A stretch of 64,000 nt of DNA, taken from the NCBI RefSeq assembly GCF_020532665.2, contig NZ_JAIWPG020000015.1:55500-119499 (forward strand), written 5' to 3'. This document shows, piece after piece, positions 17,740-25,309 of this stretch (position 1 is the stretch's first letter; each line of letters begins with the position of its first letter). The notes under the pieces were generated by a model, which searched no databases, was not told the DNA's origin, and saw nothing but the letters and a program-made list of their open reading frames with translations. Source of the stretch: Lelliottia sp. WAP21. Lineage in GTDB: Bacteria > Pseudomonadota > Gammaproteobacteria > Enterobacterales > Enterobacteriaceae. Position numbers and translations under genes: made by a program.

Positions 17740-18469
17740 TTATTTTCCTGATTGCATAGGGTGAAATCCCCAACACTGATTTGAATGTTGAACAAACATG
17801 CGCTGATGATGCATAGCCATTTTTCATCGCAATATCAGTGATCGTATCTTCGCCTTCAAGTATATCTAAAATCGTCTGAGCCAGACGCCATTCTGACATT
17901 TTTGTTTTGGCCGATACGCCCAGATATTTTTTAGAAATTTTGCGGAAATAAGAATATGACAATCCATAATGTTGGCAAAGGCTATTAATTTTTTCAGTCG
18001 AGCATCGGTTTTTTATGAGGTAGCCGGTCAGGAAATAAGATTCCTGCTTACGGATGTTTTCCAGCAACCCCTGATAGTCATCCCGGCTGTTTCCCATAAG
18101 ATAAGAGCAAACAAACCAGTAAATTAGCTCATCACATGAGGCGATGTTAATATTAAGGAGAAACTCCTTATCACTTTCCCCAGGCACCTGCTGGCTCTCA
18201 TCCAGAAATGCCATTATTTCGCACAAAGGATGAACTGGCAGGGATATGTGTTGCACGCTTTCGGGCAGCGACAGTCTGCACAAATGATCCGTAAAAACTA
18301 TCGACATAATGTTATCATTAAGGCCGGTAATACAATACCTGGCGCCTGCTTTCATTATGCATTCGGCTACCAACGGCTGTTCTGCTGCCGATGCTTTAAT
18401 AAGCAATAAATTTTCTGAATTTATCTCAAAATCTTCAGACCATTTTTCCCAGCAGAATAGTTTCACCAT
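17726..18469 (-). CDS. AraC-family T3SS transcriptional activator (InvF type)
   Basis: 247 residues with a C-terminal AraC-type double helix-turn-helix (about 150-245; LGVSAKTKMSEWRLAQTILDIL and ITDIAMKNGYASSAHVCSTFKSVLGISP). The N-terminal half is divergent. Its place between the pilotin and the secretin matches invF, mxiE-like and ysaE genes. InvF acts with the chaperone SicA; no sicA is visible here, so either it lies elsewhere or this regulator works alone. The start abuts the stop of the lipoprotein gene. Confidence 0.88.
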   Translation of the reverse strand: MVKLFCWEKWSEDFEINSENLLLIKASAAEQPLVAECIMKAGARYCITGLNDNIMSIVFTDHLCRLSLPESVQHISLPVHPLCEIMAFLDESQQVPGESDKEFLLNINIASCDELIYWFVCSYLMGNSRDDYQGLLENIRKQESYFLTGYLIKNRCSTEKINSLCQHYGLSYSYFRKISKKYLGVSAKTKMSEWRLAQTILDILEGEDTITDIAMKNGYASSAHVCSTFKSVLGISPYAIRKINGKG

Positions 18470-18849
18470 TACGATCCCTTCCCTTGCATGGAAAGACTGA
18501 GCGTGCCTTTATCCTTATCATTGCCTTTATAATTTTCCCCAGCACACACTTTCATGTAGGTTTGGAGTTCTGCGTTAGATGTATAATAGGCTACCTGCTC
18601 ATGTTCAGCCTGATAGTCAACTTGCAAAGGATGGGTATTTTCGGTAGCAATAGCATACTGCGTAACGCAGGCACTCATCCGTTTTTTCAATGTTTTCAGC
18701 GGAGGCTTGTCATAATTGGCGGGCATAGTTGAAAGATACTTATCTTCACTCTGTGGCTCAGAATTATGATGCATAACGCAACCGTTAAGCATAAGTGTTA
18801 TTGGCGTTAGCATGATAACGTGTTTTACAATCTCCGAAACTTTCCGCAT
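18469..18849 (-). CDS. InvH-like T3SS pilotin lipoprotein
   Basis: 126 residues with a type II signal peptide; the lipobox LNGC places the acylated Cys at about residue 24. The mature part is hydrophilic with two further Cys residues (SACVTQY and VCAGENY) that could pair. InvH in Salmonella is a 147-residue outer-membrane lipoprotein that pilots the secretin and is coded just before invF, as here. It is the first gene of the minus-strand array. Confidence 0.8.
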   Translation of the reverse strand: MRKVSEIVKHVIMLTPITLMLNGCVMHHNSEPQSEDKYLSTMPANYDKPPLKTLKKRMSACVTQYAIATENTHPLQVDYQAEHEQVAYYTSNAELQTYMKVCAGENYKGNDKDKGTLSLSMQGKGS

Positions 18850-19107
18850 TTTGCCTTACCTTCCCTGCAACCTCGAAGCCTGACGTGGCTAGCCATTGAT
18901 ATAACACAGTGCACCTATGCTATTTTGTTCAAGCAATGAGATCTCTAAATAAACTTTTATTAACCTCACGGCTCTCTATCACTAAAATCATTTCCCGTTA
19001 GAGTCGACCCGTGATTGCTCTCACTGAGGCCACAACTGGCGATGATATTTAACACATAGTGCTATCTTTAGCATTTTGAATGACATGGAACAGGCCATAA
19101 TAAATTC
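18850..19107. promoter_or_regulatory. Divergent promoter region between the two T3SS operons
   Basis: 258 bp without a gene separate the leftward array (from 18849) and the rightward sctD operon (from 19108). The region must hold both promoters. AT-rich segments near 18900-18990 and 19040-19100 are candidates, with TAATAA shortly before sctD, but I cannot assign exact boxes. Confidence 0.5.
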
Positions 19108-20361
19108 ATGCAAGCTTTCGTCTTAAAAATTCTTTCCGGTCCTATGTTCGGCGTTGACGTCGAGCTTCCGGATGAAAATGTCCATCTCTTTTTCTGCGAC
19201 AGTGAAGAGATTGAGAAGAACCATGCCGAAAGCATCTATCAGCACGCGATAAATACGTTGCTGGTTCCCTGTGCTAAAGGTCATAACACAAGGATTCTCC
19301 TGCGTCTGCCCCCCCGGCAAGCAGACGATAGCGACAGTATTACGCAAGTGACAGCGCAAGTAATACCGGATGACAATAGACAGACTCGTTATGACACTGA
19401 TGAGCATATTACGGTTGAGCAGCCTGCTGAAATAATACCTGTTCCGCTTAATGAACCTGTCCGTATTGGTCATGTGGTGATCGCGCTTAAACCCGTTTGC
19501 GAATCATGGAGTAATGAGGTAACTCAATTTTACTTTCCTCGTTCTGCGCATGAAACGGATTCGATCACACAGGCTTCCACGCTTGACAAGGCAGAAACGA
19601 AACAGTTTCCATTTTTCAAACTCGCCTTGTGTGGCATACTTTGTATAACAAGCGCTGCTGCGCTTTTTATGCTGTTTTTGCCCAGCGAAGTGGCAACCAT
19701 TAAAGATACGCTTAGTCCCATACATCCTTTTATCAGCCAGAATAAAAATGGCGAAATTTTCATTCTGACTAAGACACAACCGGAAGCACTCTGGTCACAT
19801 AATGCATTACGTAAAAGCGATCTCGCTGCGAATAATATTACTATTCTCGCCGAGTCCGCTGAACTCATGCTTATGAAAAAGCTGCTATCGGAGCAGGTTA
19901 TTCCCTATTTTGATATCAAGTTTACAAAGGACTTTACCGTTAGCTTACTGTTAAGTCAGGAACGTAGTATCCGGATACCAAACATAGAGAAAAAGATTGA
20001 ACAGTTATTGACAGGCCATTTCCCCTATCTGAAGACGATTCAAATACAGCGAGTGTCCGATGGCGTCGTATTGGCAAATGCCGGCGAGCGCCTCAAATCA
20101 TTAGGGCTGTATAGTCAAAAGGCGGTCACTGCCAATCACGTGACTTTCAGCATAAGCGGGGAGGTGGATGATTTTCAGTTAGGTAATTTACGCCGCCAGG
20201 TAAATGAATTTTACGATCAATATGGCGACGAATACGTGAAATTCGTGGTTAATCTCAACGAAGATCCTTTACGTAATCGAACATTCAAAACCGGGGCCGA
20301 TAGTTATGTTGTCATCCCCGGTAATCACTGGCTGTACTCAGATATTACTACAACTCGTTAA
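19108..20361 (+). CDS. sctD: T3SS inner-membrane ring protein SctD (PrgH)
   Basis: 417 residues (PrgH 392). The N-terminal cytoplasmic domain (about 1-165) would be FHA-like; a single membrane segment lies at about 172-192 (FFKLALCGILCITSAAALFMLFL), and periplasmic ring-building domains follow (about 220-400). SctD forms the outer of the two inner-membrane rings. First gene of the plus-strand operon, 15 bp before the needle gene. Confidence 0.92.
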   Translation: MQAFVLKILSGPMFGVDVELPDENVHLFFCDSEEIEKNHAESIYQHAINTLLVPCAKGHNTRILLRLPPRQADDSDSITQVTAQVIPDDNRQTRYDTDEHITVEQPAEIIPVPLNEPVRIGHVVIALKPVCESWSNEVTQFYFPRSAHETDSITQASTLDKAETKQFPFFKLALCGILCITSAAALFMLFLPSEVATIKDTLSPIHPFISQNKNGEIFILTKTQPEALWSHNALRKSDLAANNITILAESAELMLMKKLLSEQVIPYFDIKFTKDFTVSLLLSQERSIRIPNIEKKIEQLLTGHFPYLKTIQIQRVSDGVVLANAGERLKSLGLYSQKAVTANHVTFSISGEVDDFQLGNLRRQVNEFYDQYGDEYVKFVVNLNEDPLRNRTFKTGADSYVVIPGNHWLYSDITTTR

Positions 20362-20376
20362 AGTGAGGTATTTATT

Positions 20377-20655
20377 ATGTTAGTCTCAAATACGCCTGTT
20401 ATTACGCCTGTCGATAACGGTTCAGATGGTCGTTACATTGAACAGCTATCTAATAATTTTGATGTAGGTGTGGCTTCTCTTCAACAAACGTTGACTGAAG
20501 CGCTGGCTGCCTTACAAGGCAACCCTTCCGACCCTAAACTATTGGCTCAATATCAGTCGGCTCTGTCCTCCTATACTTTATACCGAAATGCCCAATCAAA
20601 CGTCGTGAAGGCATTCCGTGATATCGACCAGTCTATTATTGCTAACTACAAATAA
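20377..20655 (+). CDS. sctF: T3SS needle subunit SctF (PrgI/MxiH)
   Basis: 92 residues, a helix-loop-helix protein with NPSDPKLLAQYQSALSSYTL and VVKAFRDIDQSII, which match the PrgI/MxiH pattern (loop with Pro, then the long C-terminal helix). It polymerises into the hollow needle. It is slightly longer than PrgI (80) due to the N-terminal extension, and lies between sctD and sctI. Confidence 0.95.
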   Translation: MLVSNTPVITPVDNGSDGRYIEQLSNNFDVGVASLQQTLTEALAALQGNPSDPKLLAQYQSALSSYTLYRNAQSNVVKAFRDIDQSIIANYK

Positions 20656-20669
20656 ATGTGGAGTTAACA

Positions 20670-20990
20670 GTGTCAGTCAGCCCAATACATGCTGTTGGTA
20701 GCATTGATAGAAATGCCTTTGATAGTCAGTTAGCAGGGACAGAATTCCCCAGTATTTCAGTTGTTTCACTTGAGGATAGATTCAGAGAAGCCGTGGCTGA
20801 GCAGGCTGTTTCGAATCAATTTACTCGGGAAAAAATATACTCTGCTCTCACCGATCCACTCGTCACCAGCGATCCACAAAAGCTCGCCTACTGGCAACAA
20901 CAGCTTTCTGTTTATACGCTGGATGTTAACTTATGCAGCACATTAGCCAGAAAAGGTGTTGCTGCCATTGAAACTCTGGTTAAGACATGA
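20670..20990 (+). CDS. sctI: T3SS inner rod protein SctI (PrgJ)
   Basis: 106 residues from the GTG at 20670, which has GGAG 6 bases upstream; another GTG at 20658 lacks a site. PrgJ has 101 residues. The C-terminal half resembles needle subunits (DPQKLAYWQQQLSVYTLDVNLCSTLARKG), as in all SctI proteins. It forms the rod that joins the export gate to the needle. Its stop overlaps the sctJ start (ATGA). Confidence 0.9.
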   Translation: MSVSPIHAVGSIDRNAFDSQLAGTEFPSISVVSLEDRFREAVAEQAVSNQFTREKIYSALTDPLVTSDPQKLAYWQQQLSVYTLDVNLCSTLARKGVAAIETLVKT

Positions 20991-21727
20991 TCATAAAGCG
21001 ACTTCTCAGATTTATGCTTTTCCTTTGCCTGTTTACATTAAGCGGTTGCGACAGTGAACTGGTATCGAATATTTCTGAGCGTCAGGCGAATGAGATCGTA
21101 GCACTTCTTGAGCAGAACAATATTGATGCGCAAAAAGTTAAAGGCGATAAAGGTATTTTCTCTGTTCGTGTCGATAAAAATTATTTAAGTGACTCTGTGG
21201 AGTTGCTCAATGCCTATAATTTGCCTTCGGCCGAACATGTTGAAGTTGCCGATCAGTTTCCGGCTGATTCGATGGTCTCAACACCATTAGGGGAGAGAGT
21301 ACGCCTGATATCATCTATTGAGCAAAGACTTGGGCAGACGATACGGGAGCTGGATAACGTTACAATGGCCAGGGTGCATCTTAGTTACCCGATAAAAGGC
21401 GATTCTGATGAAAACCCGGCTCCCCCTTCGGCATCTGTGCTGATTATCTACACGAATGCCATCAATGAAGCTGAATATATTGATAAAATTAAGCGATTGA
21501 TAAAAAACAGCTTAAGTTCAATTCTCTATGAGGATATCTCAGTCGTTATCTTTAAGAAAAATACCGTGATAAGGCCCAGTAAACCGGCTCAATCAATGCC
21601 AGTCTGGATCTATCCGGCAGGGGCTTTATTCGTGCTGCTGTTCGGCCTGATTTGTGTTTTTTTTGGTTTTCAGCGAAAGAAAGCACAGACGAAAAACGAT
21701 GACGTTATAGAGTCCGTTCAAGAGTAA
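20987..21727 (+). CDS. sctJ: T3SS inner-membrane ring lipoprotein SctJ (PrgK)
   Basis: 246 residues (PrgK 252). A lipoprotein signal peptide ends in the lipobox LSGC (Cys21). Two ring-building domains follow (about 22-190) with the family signatures AHV-like VDKNYLSDSVELLNAYNLP and RVRLISSIEQRLGQTI. A C-terminal membrane helix is at about 206-228. It forms the inner ring with SctD. The stop is followed by a strong hairpin at 21729-21758. Confidence 0.95.
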   Translation: MIIKRLLRFMLFLCLFTLSGCDSELVSNISERQANEIVALLEQNNIDAQKVKGDKGIFSVRVDKNYLSDSVELLNAYNLPSAEHVEVADQFPADSMVSTPLGERVRLISSIEQRLGQTIRELDNVTMARVHLSYPIKGDSDENPAPPSASVLIIYTNAINEAEYIDKIKRLIKNSLSSILYEDISVVIFKKNTVIRPSKPAQSMPVWIYPAGALFVLLFGLICVFFGFQRKKAQTKNDDVIESVQE

Positions 21728-21728
21728 C

Positions 21729-21758
21729 AACACTTGAGGAGTTATATCCTCAAGTGTT
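21729..21758 (+). terminator. Strong hairpin inside the needle operon (attenuator or processing site)
   Basis: A 12-bp stem is formed by 21729-21740 and 21747-21758 around a 6-base loop (GTTATA). Only a weak T-rich tail follows (TTTCTC). It sits in the 62-bp gap between sctJ and sctK, the only sizeable gap in this operon. It may lower expression of sctK-sctL relative to the ring and needle genes or protect the upstream mRNA. Confidence 0.65.
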
Positions 21759-21789
21759 TCTCTTACAATGATATTCTTAGGGATTTATC

Positions 21790-22338
21790 ATGCGTTACTA
21801 TGCCGCTCTGATTGATATTCTTTATAATCCAGTCCGTTATTGTGATAACAGCTGGCTCGCGCTGCCCTACGTATCCTCTGCGAATTACTTTAAGAATCAC
21901 TTCATACTGGATCAGTGCGAAAGGATTTCCTTTTCAAATGAGGATATATTTGAGAGCCTGCCCGTCAGCCTGTTCATTATTAACTGGAACAAAATTAAGC
22001 AGGCCGCTTTTATGATTGGCTTGAAATTATTATCAGCTCATCTGATACGCACACCCTTACGCATGAAGAAATTAAGCGCCAAAGAGAGAGAATTCCTTTG
22101 TCTGCCGATTCCACTGCAAGCCTCAGCAACCGTCCCTGATCAGGCGATGCTCAGTGATGAGATTATCACCCATGCTGGCGCAGATTTTATTTATTTCCTT
22201 GCCATTCAGATATTGCCGCCTGTTTTGCGGGACCGCTTAAAACTTGTTTTTCCTTCGTCCTTTGAATACAGCAAGACTTCATATGGCAATCTCGACAAAT
22301 CACTTTCTGTATTAAAATGGGCTTTTGATTATGCTTAA
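21790..22338 (+). CDS. sctK: T3SS sorting platform protein SctK (OrgA)
   Basis: 182 residues (OrgA 199). The helical protein has the LIDILYNPVRYCDNSWLALP N terminus and a C-terminal helical part typical for OrgA/MxiK. SctK links the ring of SctD cytoplasmic domains to SctQ pods. The assignment relies on size, gene order after sctJ and the overlap with sctL. Confidence 0.82.
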   Translation: MRYYAALIDILYNPVRYCDNSWLALPYVSSANYFKNHFILDQCERISFSNEDIFESLPVSLFIINWNKIKQAAFMIGLKLLSAHLIRTPLRMKKLSAKEREFLCLPIPLQASATVPDQAMLSDEIITHAGADFIYFLAIQILPPVLRDRLKLVFPSSFEYSKTSYGNLDKSLSVLKWAFDYA

Positions 22339-23020
22339 GCAAATCACTATTAAAAATGTTCCTGGCACCAGTAATAAAAAAATAATTAAGAGTCACGAGA
22401 TTGTTGCCTATCATACTTATAATCAAATTTATGAGCACGCCCGGCGTCATGCCCGCAAAATAGTTCGCGAAGCGCAAAGTGTTGCGGATGAGCTGCGCAA
22501 TCAAGCCTGGACTGAAGGCTATGTCTCTGGCATGGCCTTCGCTATTCAGGATTTGGCAAAATTCGTTAATAATGCAGAAAGCATCAAAAATAGCCTCATT
22601 ACCAGCGCACTTGAGACCGTCACCGTTAAGCTAAAAGCGTTCTTTGATCATGAAGAGACGATTTGCCAGTTACTCGGCACATTAGCCGATCACTTGTCGA
22701 AAGAGCTGCAGGAGTCCAGCAGAGTCATTATCACCGTACCTGAAAAACTTCACCCCCACAGCCATAAAATCAAGCATATCTTCGATAATGCAGGCCTTAG
22801 TGCCGAAATGAAAAAGTCACCCCATTCCACCCTTCTGGTGGAATATGCGAAAGAGATCTGGTCGTATGAACTCAACGAAGTTGCAGATGATCTGGCACGC
22901 GCCGCTATTGATAAAGCCCTCGCCTCCACGCCACTTCTGAACATGTGTGAAATAGCCAGCGTGGAAACGCTCAAGAGTATCCGTGATACCCTGAACGTCT
23001 ATCTGGATGATTATGCGTAA
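22331..23020 (+). CDS. sctL: T3SS ATPase stator SctL (OrgB)
   Basis: 229 residues (OrgB 226) from the ATG at 22331, which overlaps the sctK stop; a TTG at 22325 is less likely. The first half holds a charged helix (YEHARRHARKIVREAQSV) typical of SctL/FliH, and the C-terminal half is the ATPase-binding domain. SctL spokes join SctN to SctQ. It is the last secretion gene on this side; no orgC follows. After it, 241 bp lead to a tRNA-Asn gene. Confidence 0.87.
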   Translation: MLKQITIKNVPGTSNKKIIKSHEIVAYHTYNQIYEHARRHARKIVREAQSVADELRNQAWTEGYVSGMAFAIQDLAKFVNNAESIKNSLITSALETVTVKLKAFFDHEETICQLLGTLADHLSKELQESSRVIITVPEKLHPHSHKIKHIFDNAGLSAEMKKSPHSTLLVEYAKEIWSYELNEVADDLARAAIDKALASTPLLNMCEIASVETLKSIRDTLNVYLDDYA

Positions 23021-23214
23021 ATCTTCCGGCCTTTCACTTCCCCAGGCTATGCGGACAGTTGTCTTACCGTTTCATTCTGTTGTGAACAGAAGGCGTTAAA
23101 GTGATAAGGCCCTTCCCTCTGAGGTGGTTTCTGCATTTATCCCGATAATTCGTTGTGGAAAGGGGGAATTTGTTTGTTTTGTCAGCAAACGATCAAGATA
23201 AGCGATTCTCCCCT
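23021..23214. other. Right boundary zone of the T3SS island
   Basis: No gene is seen here. A 7-bp inverted repeat (TTCTGTT/AACAGAA, 23075-23091) lies inside. From 23182 on, the sequence (TCAGCAAACGATC) matches the region upstream of the second tRNA-Asn at 30182-30194, so the core chromosome has begun by 23182 at the latest. The junction therefore lies between 23021 and 23182. Confidence 0.5.
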
Positions 23215-23243
23215 TTGACAACCGACACTGACGTCGATAATAT
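23215..23243 (+). promoter_or_regulatory. Sigma-70 promoter of the first tRNA-Asn
   Basis: TTGACA (23215-23220), 17 bp spacing, TAATAT (23238-23243), then a GC-rich discriminator (GCGCCCC), as in stringently controlled stable-RNA promoters. Confidence 0.85.
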
Positions 23244-23261
23244 GCGCCCCGTTCACACGAT

Positions 23262-23337
23262 TCCTCTGTAGTTCAGTCGGTAGAACGGCGGACTGTTAAT
23301 CCGTATGTCACTGGTTCGAGTCCAGTCAGAGGAGCCA
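23262..23337 (+). tRNA. tRNA-Asn (GTT), copy 1
   Basis: 76 nt with 7-bp acceptor stem TCCTCTG/CAGAGGA, encoded GCCA end, GTT anticodon in ACTGTTAAT, and the TTCGAGTC T-loop. It is identical to two further copies in the window. It marks the right side of the T3SS island, but the island lies on its 5' side, which is not what integration at a tRNA 3' end would leave. Confidence 0.98.
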
Positions 23338-23344
23338 AATTTAG

Positions 23345-23377
23345 AAAAGCCTGCTCAGGAAACTGTGCAGGCTTTTT
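23345..23377 (+). terminator. Terminator of the first tRNA-Asn
   Basis: Inverted repeat AAAAGCCTGC / GCAGGCTTTTT around a short loop, ending in a T-run. Confidence 0.85.
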
Positions 23378-23520
23378 GCTTTTCTGCGCCCTTCCCCTGG
23401 CTTCCTGGTTTCCTGGCTTCTTACGATGGCAATTAACGACAGGCGTTCGCCGCCGAATTTGTTACAATCCACGCGCAACGGATCATCCCGATTTCCAACG
23501 TGAGGATAGGCTCAACCACA

Positions 23521-24486
23521 ATGAACACGACCGGGCTTCACATCATTAAAACGCTGGGTTGCATGACGGCGGTGACGTTTTTTACCCTCTACAATACCTG
23601 GGATCGTTATGACTACGATTATCACTGGATCCTGGGTTTTCTGACCTTTATTTCCACCATCGCCACTCCGTTGTTCTTTGTCGTCGCCGGTTATCTCGAC
23701 GCGCAGTCCCGACACGGTTCCGGCTGGCAGCTCGATAAAATCAAAAAACTGGTTACCGTCTTTTTGTTCTGGGTGACGATTTATTATGTCTGGGAGCCTT
23801 ACCAGCGCGGATATCTCATTCAGCCCTGGTTTGTTTTCGCTTTTCTGGTGATTTACACCTTTCATCCTCTGCTGGAGTGGTTAAGCCAGAGGCGACGCCT
23901 GTTTATGGGGGTCATCGCTGTTCTGCTGCTCTTTTCTTACGGTTACGACCTGCTCTCCGCGCTGTATCCTGAAGCGCATCTCTTTTCGTTACCGCCGCAA
24001 TACCGTCTCTGGACCTGGCTGCTGTTTTATCTGACCGGGCAACTGTTCTGCGATCCGTCCATCGCGGCATGGCTAAACCGTAAGCGCGTCATCAATACGG
24101 CCATGATTTCTATTCCGTTTATTTATCTGTTCACCTGGTTTTACGAACGTCACTTTTTCTTCGCGCTGTTTAAGGCCGACCGAAACGCTTTTATTCTGAC
24201 CGGGTCACAAATTTATATTTTGATTGTCGCCCTGGTGATTGCAGCCAACGGCGTCCGGTTTCGTAAAAACCGTGAAGTGAAAGAGGCCATGCTGGCGGCG
24301 ATCAGCAAAACGATGACCGGGGTGTATATACTGCACTACTCTGTTTTCCATCTGCTGGCCGCGCTGATCCCCATTACGTCGCTCACGACCAAACTACTGT
24401 TGATTGCGCTGACGTTTATCAGCTCCGTGCTCATCTCCATGCTGGCGCTGTCTAACGTGTACATCAAAAAAGTGATCACGCTGTAG
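23521..24486 (+). CDS. Inner-membrane acyltransferase-3 family protein
   Basis: 321 residues from the ATG at 23521; a GTG at 23500 would add seven. About ten membrane helices span the protein. The family pattern (first helix, then TPLFFVVAGYLDAQ, and later LHYSVFHLL) places it in the acyltransferase-3 group, like E. coli WecH and OPG-modifying OpgC, which O-acylate surface glycans. The substrate is unknown. The conserved N-terminal His of the family seems to be represented by the HII near residue 7. It is convergent with pagP, 5 bp apart. Confidence 0.8.
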   Translation: MNTTGLHIIKTLGCMTAVTFFTLYNTWDRYDYDYHWILGFLTFISTIATPLFFVVAGYLDAQSRHGSGWQLDKIKKLVTVFLFWVTIYYVWEPYQRGYLIQPWFVFAFLVIYTFHPLLEWLSQRRRLFMGVIAVLLLFSYGYDLLSALYPEAHLFSLPPQYRLWTWLLFYLTGQLFCDPSIAAWLNRKRVINTAMISIPFIYLFTWFYERHFFFALFKADRNAFILTGSQIYILIVALVIAANGVRFRKNREVKEAMLAAISKTMTGVYILHYSVFHLLAALIPITSLTTKLLLIALTFISSVLISMLALSNVYIKKVITL

Positions 24487-24491
24487 GCCGG

Positions 24492-25067
24492 TTAAAAGCC
24501 GACACGCATCCAGGCGAACAAGACGTTGCCGTTATTGTAAGTGCCAGGTATATAGGTGAACTGAACATTGACACGCTTATATCCCGCAGAGAAGAGCGGA
24601 AAAATAAAGGGTAGCGGGACGTAATTGGCAAAATCATCCCGCGCTGTAATCCCGGCGGCCGCGCCCAGACCGAGGCGAAAATCCTTCGCATTATCCAGAT
24701 ACCAGCCTTTTTCCCATCCATAGCCCACCGCAGGTTGCCATTCGTTATGAGAATCTTTAAACATCATAGCGAAGAGCGCACTCCAGTTGCCTTCGTCAGT
24801 ATAACGCGATACGCCGAGGCCTCCGCCTGAAGGCATTTCGTTGTAGTTATCTGTTTTCTCTTTGTCATACATGAACCGGGCATGCCAGCTCAAAAAAGGG
24901 ACATAGAGATCGTAATACTGTGGCTCATGCCAGGTTTGCGACACATCGTTACTGATTGCCTCCCACCAGCCGGCAATGCGTTGTTCACCATAGACGCCAG
25001 GTTCCGCGCGAAGCGGCAGCGCAAATAAAACCAGTAACGTTCCCATTAAAGCCAAAATGCGTCGCAT
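24492..25067 (-). CDS. pagP: Lipid A palmitoyltransferase PagP
   Basis: 191 residues with a signal peptide (about 1-21) and an eight-stranded outer-membrane barrel. The catalytic residues H62, D105 and S106 match His33, Asp76 and Ser77 of mature E. coli PagP, and the conserved [19 protein letters not shown] end is present. PagP moves palmitate from phospholipid to lipid A and confers resistance to cationic peptides. In E. coli it sits near cspE; here it stands between an acyltransferase and shiA, so it may be a second or relocated copy. A PhoP-box-like repeat lies 85 bp upstream. Confidence 0.95.
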   Translation of the reverse strand: MRRILALMGTLLVLFALPLRAEPGVYGEQRIAGWWEAISNDVSQTWHEPQYYDLYVPFLSWHARFMYDKEKTDNYNEMPSGGGLGVSRYTDEGNWSALFAMMFKDSHNEWQPAVGYGWEKGWYLDNAKDFRLGLGAAAGITARDDFANYVPLPFIFPLFSAGYKRVNVQFTYIPGTYNNGNVLFAWMRVGF

Positions 25068-25151
25068 CGATCATTCCCCCCTGATTAAGTGAGGTTACTG
25101 TAACCCAATCATTCGGCTGCACGACGCGCCGGGTCGATAATTCTGCGGTCG

Positions 25152-25168
25152 GGTTTAGGTCCGGTTTA
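25152..25168 (+). promoter_or_regulatory. PhoP-box-like direct repeat
   Basis: GGTTTA-N5-GGTTTA at 25152-25168 fits the PhoP consensus exactly. It lies in the divergent region between pagP (minus) and shiA (plus), and is in reverse orientation for pagP. PagP is PhoP/PhoQ-controlled in Salmonella and E. coli, which supports function here. On the pagP side TATCGA lies about 12 bp beyond the box and could serve as a weak -10. Confidence 0.7.
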
Positions 25169-25309
25169 TTTAGCGCCTTCTGGAAAGATAAAATTGTTTT
25201 CACCAGCCCACCATCGCGGTAGTCTCATCAATTCCGTTTATAGGACGGAGGCAACGTGAGTGACCTTTTCTTATACCAATAATTAAAAATCAGTACAGAC
25301 AGGACAACT

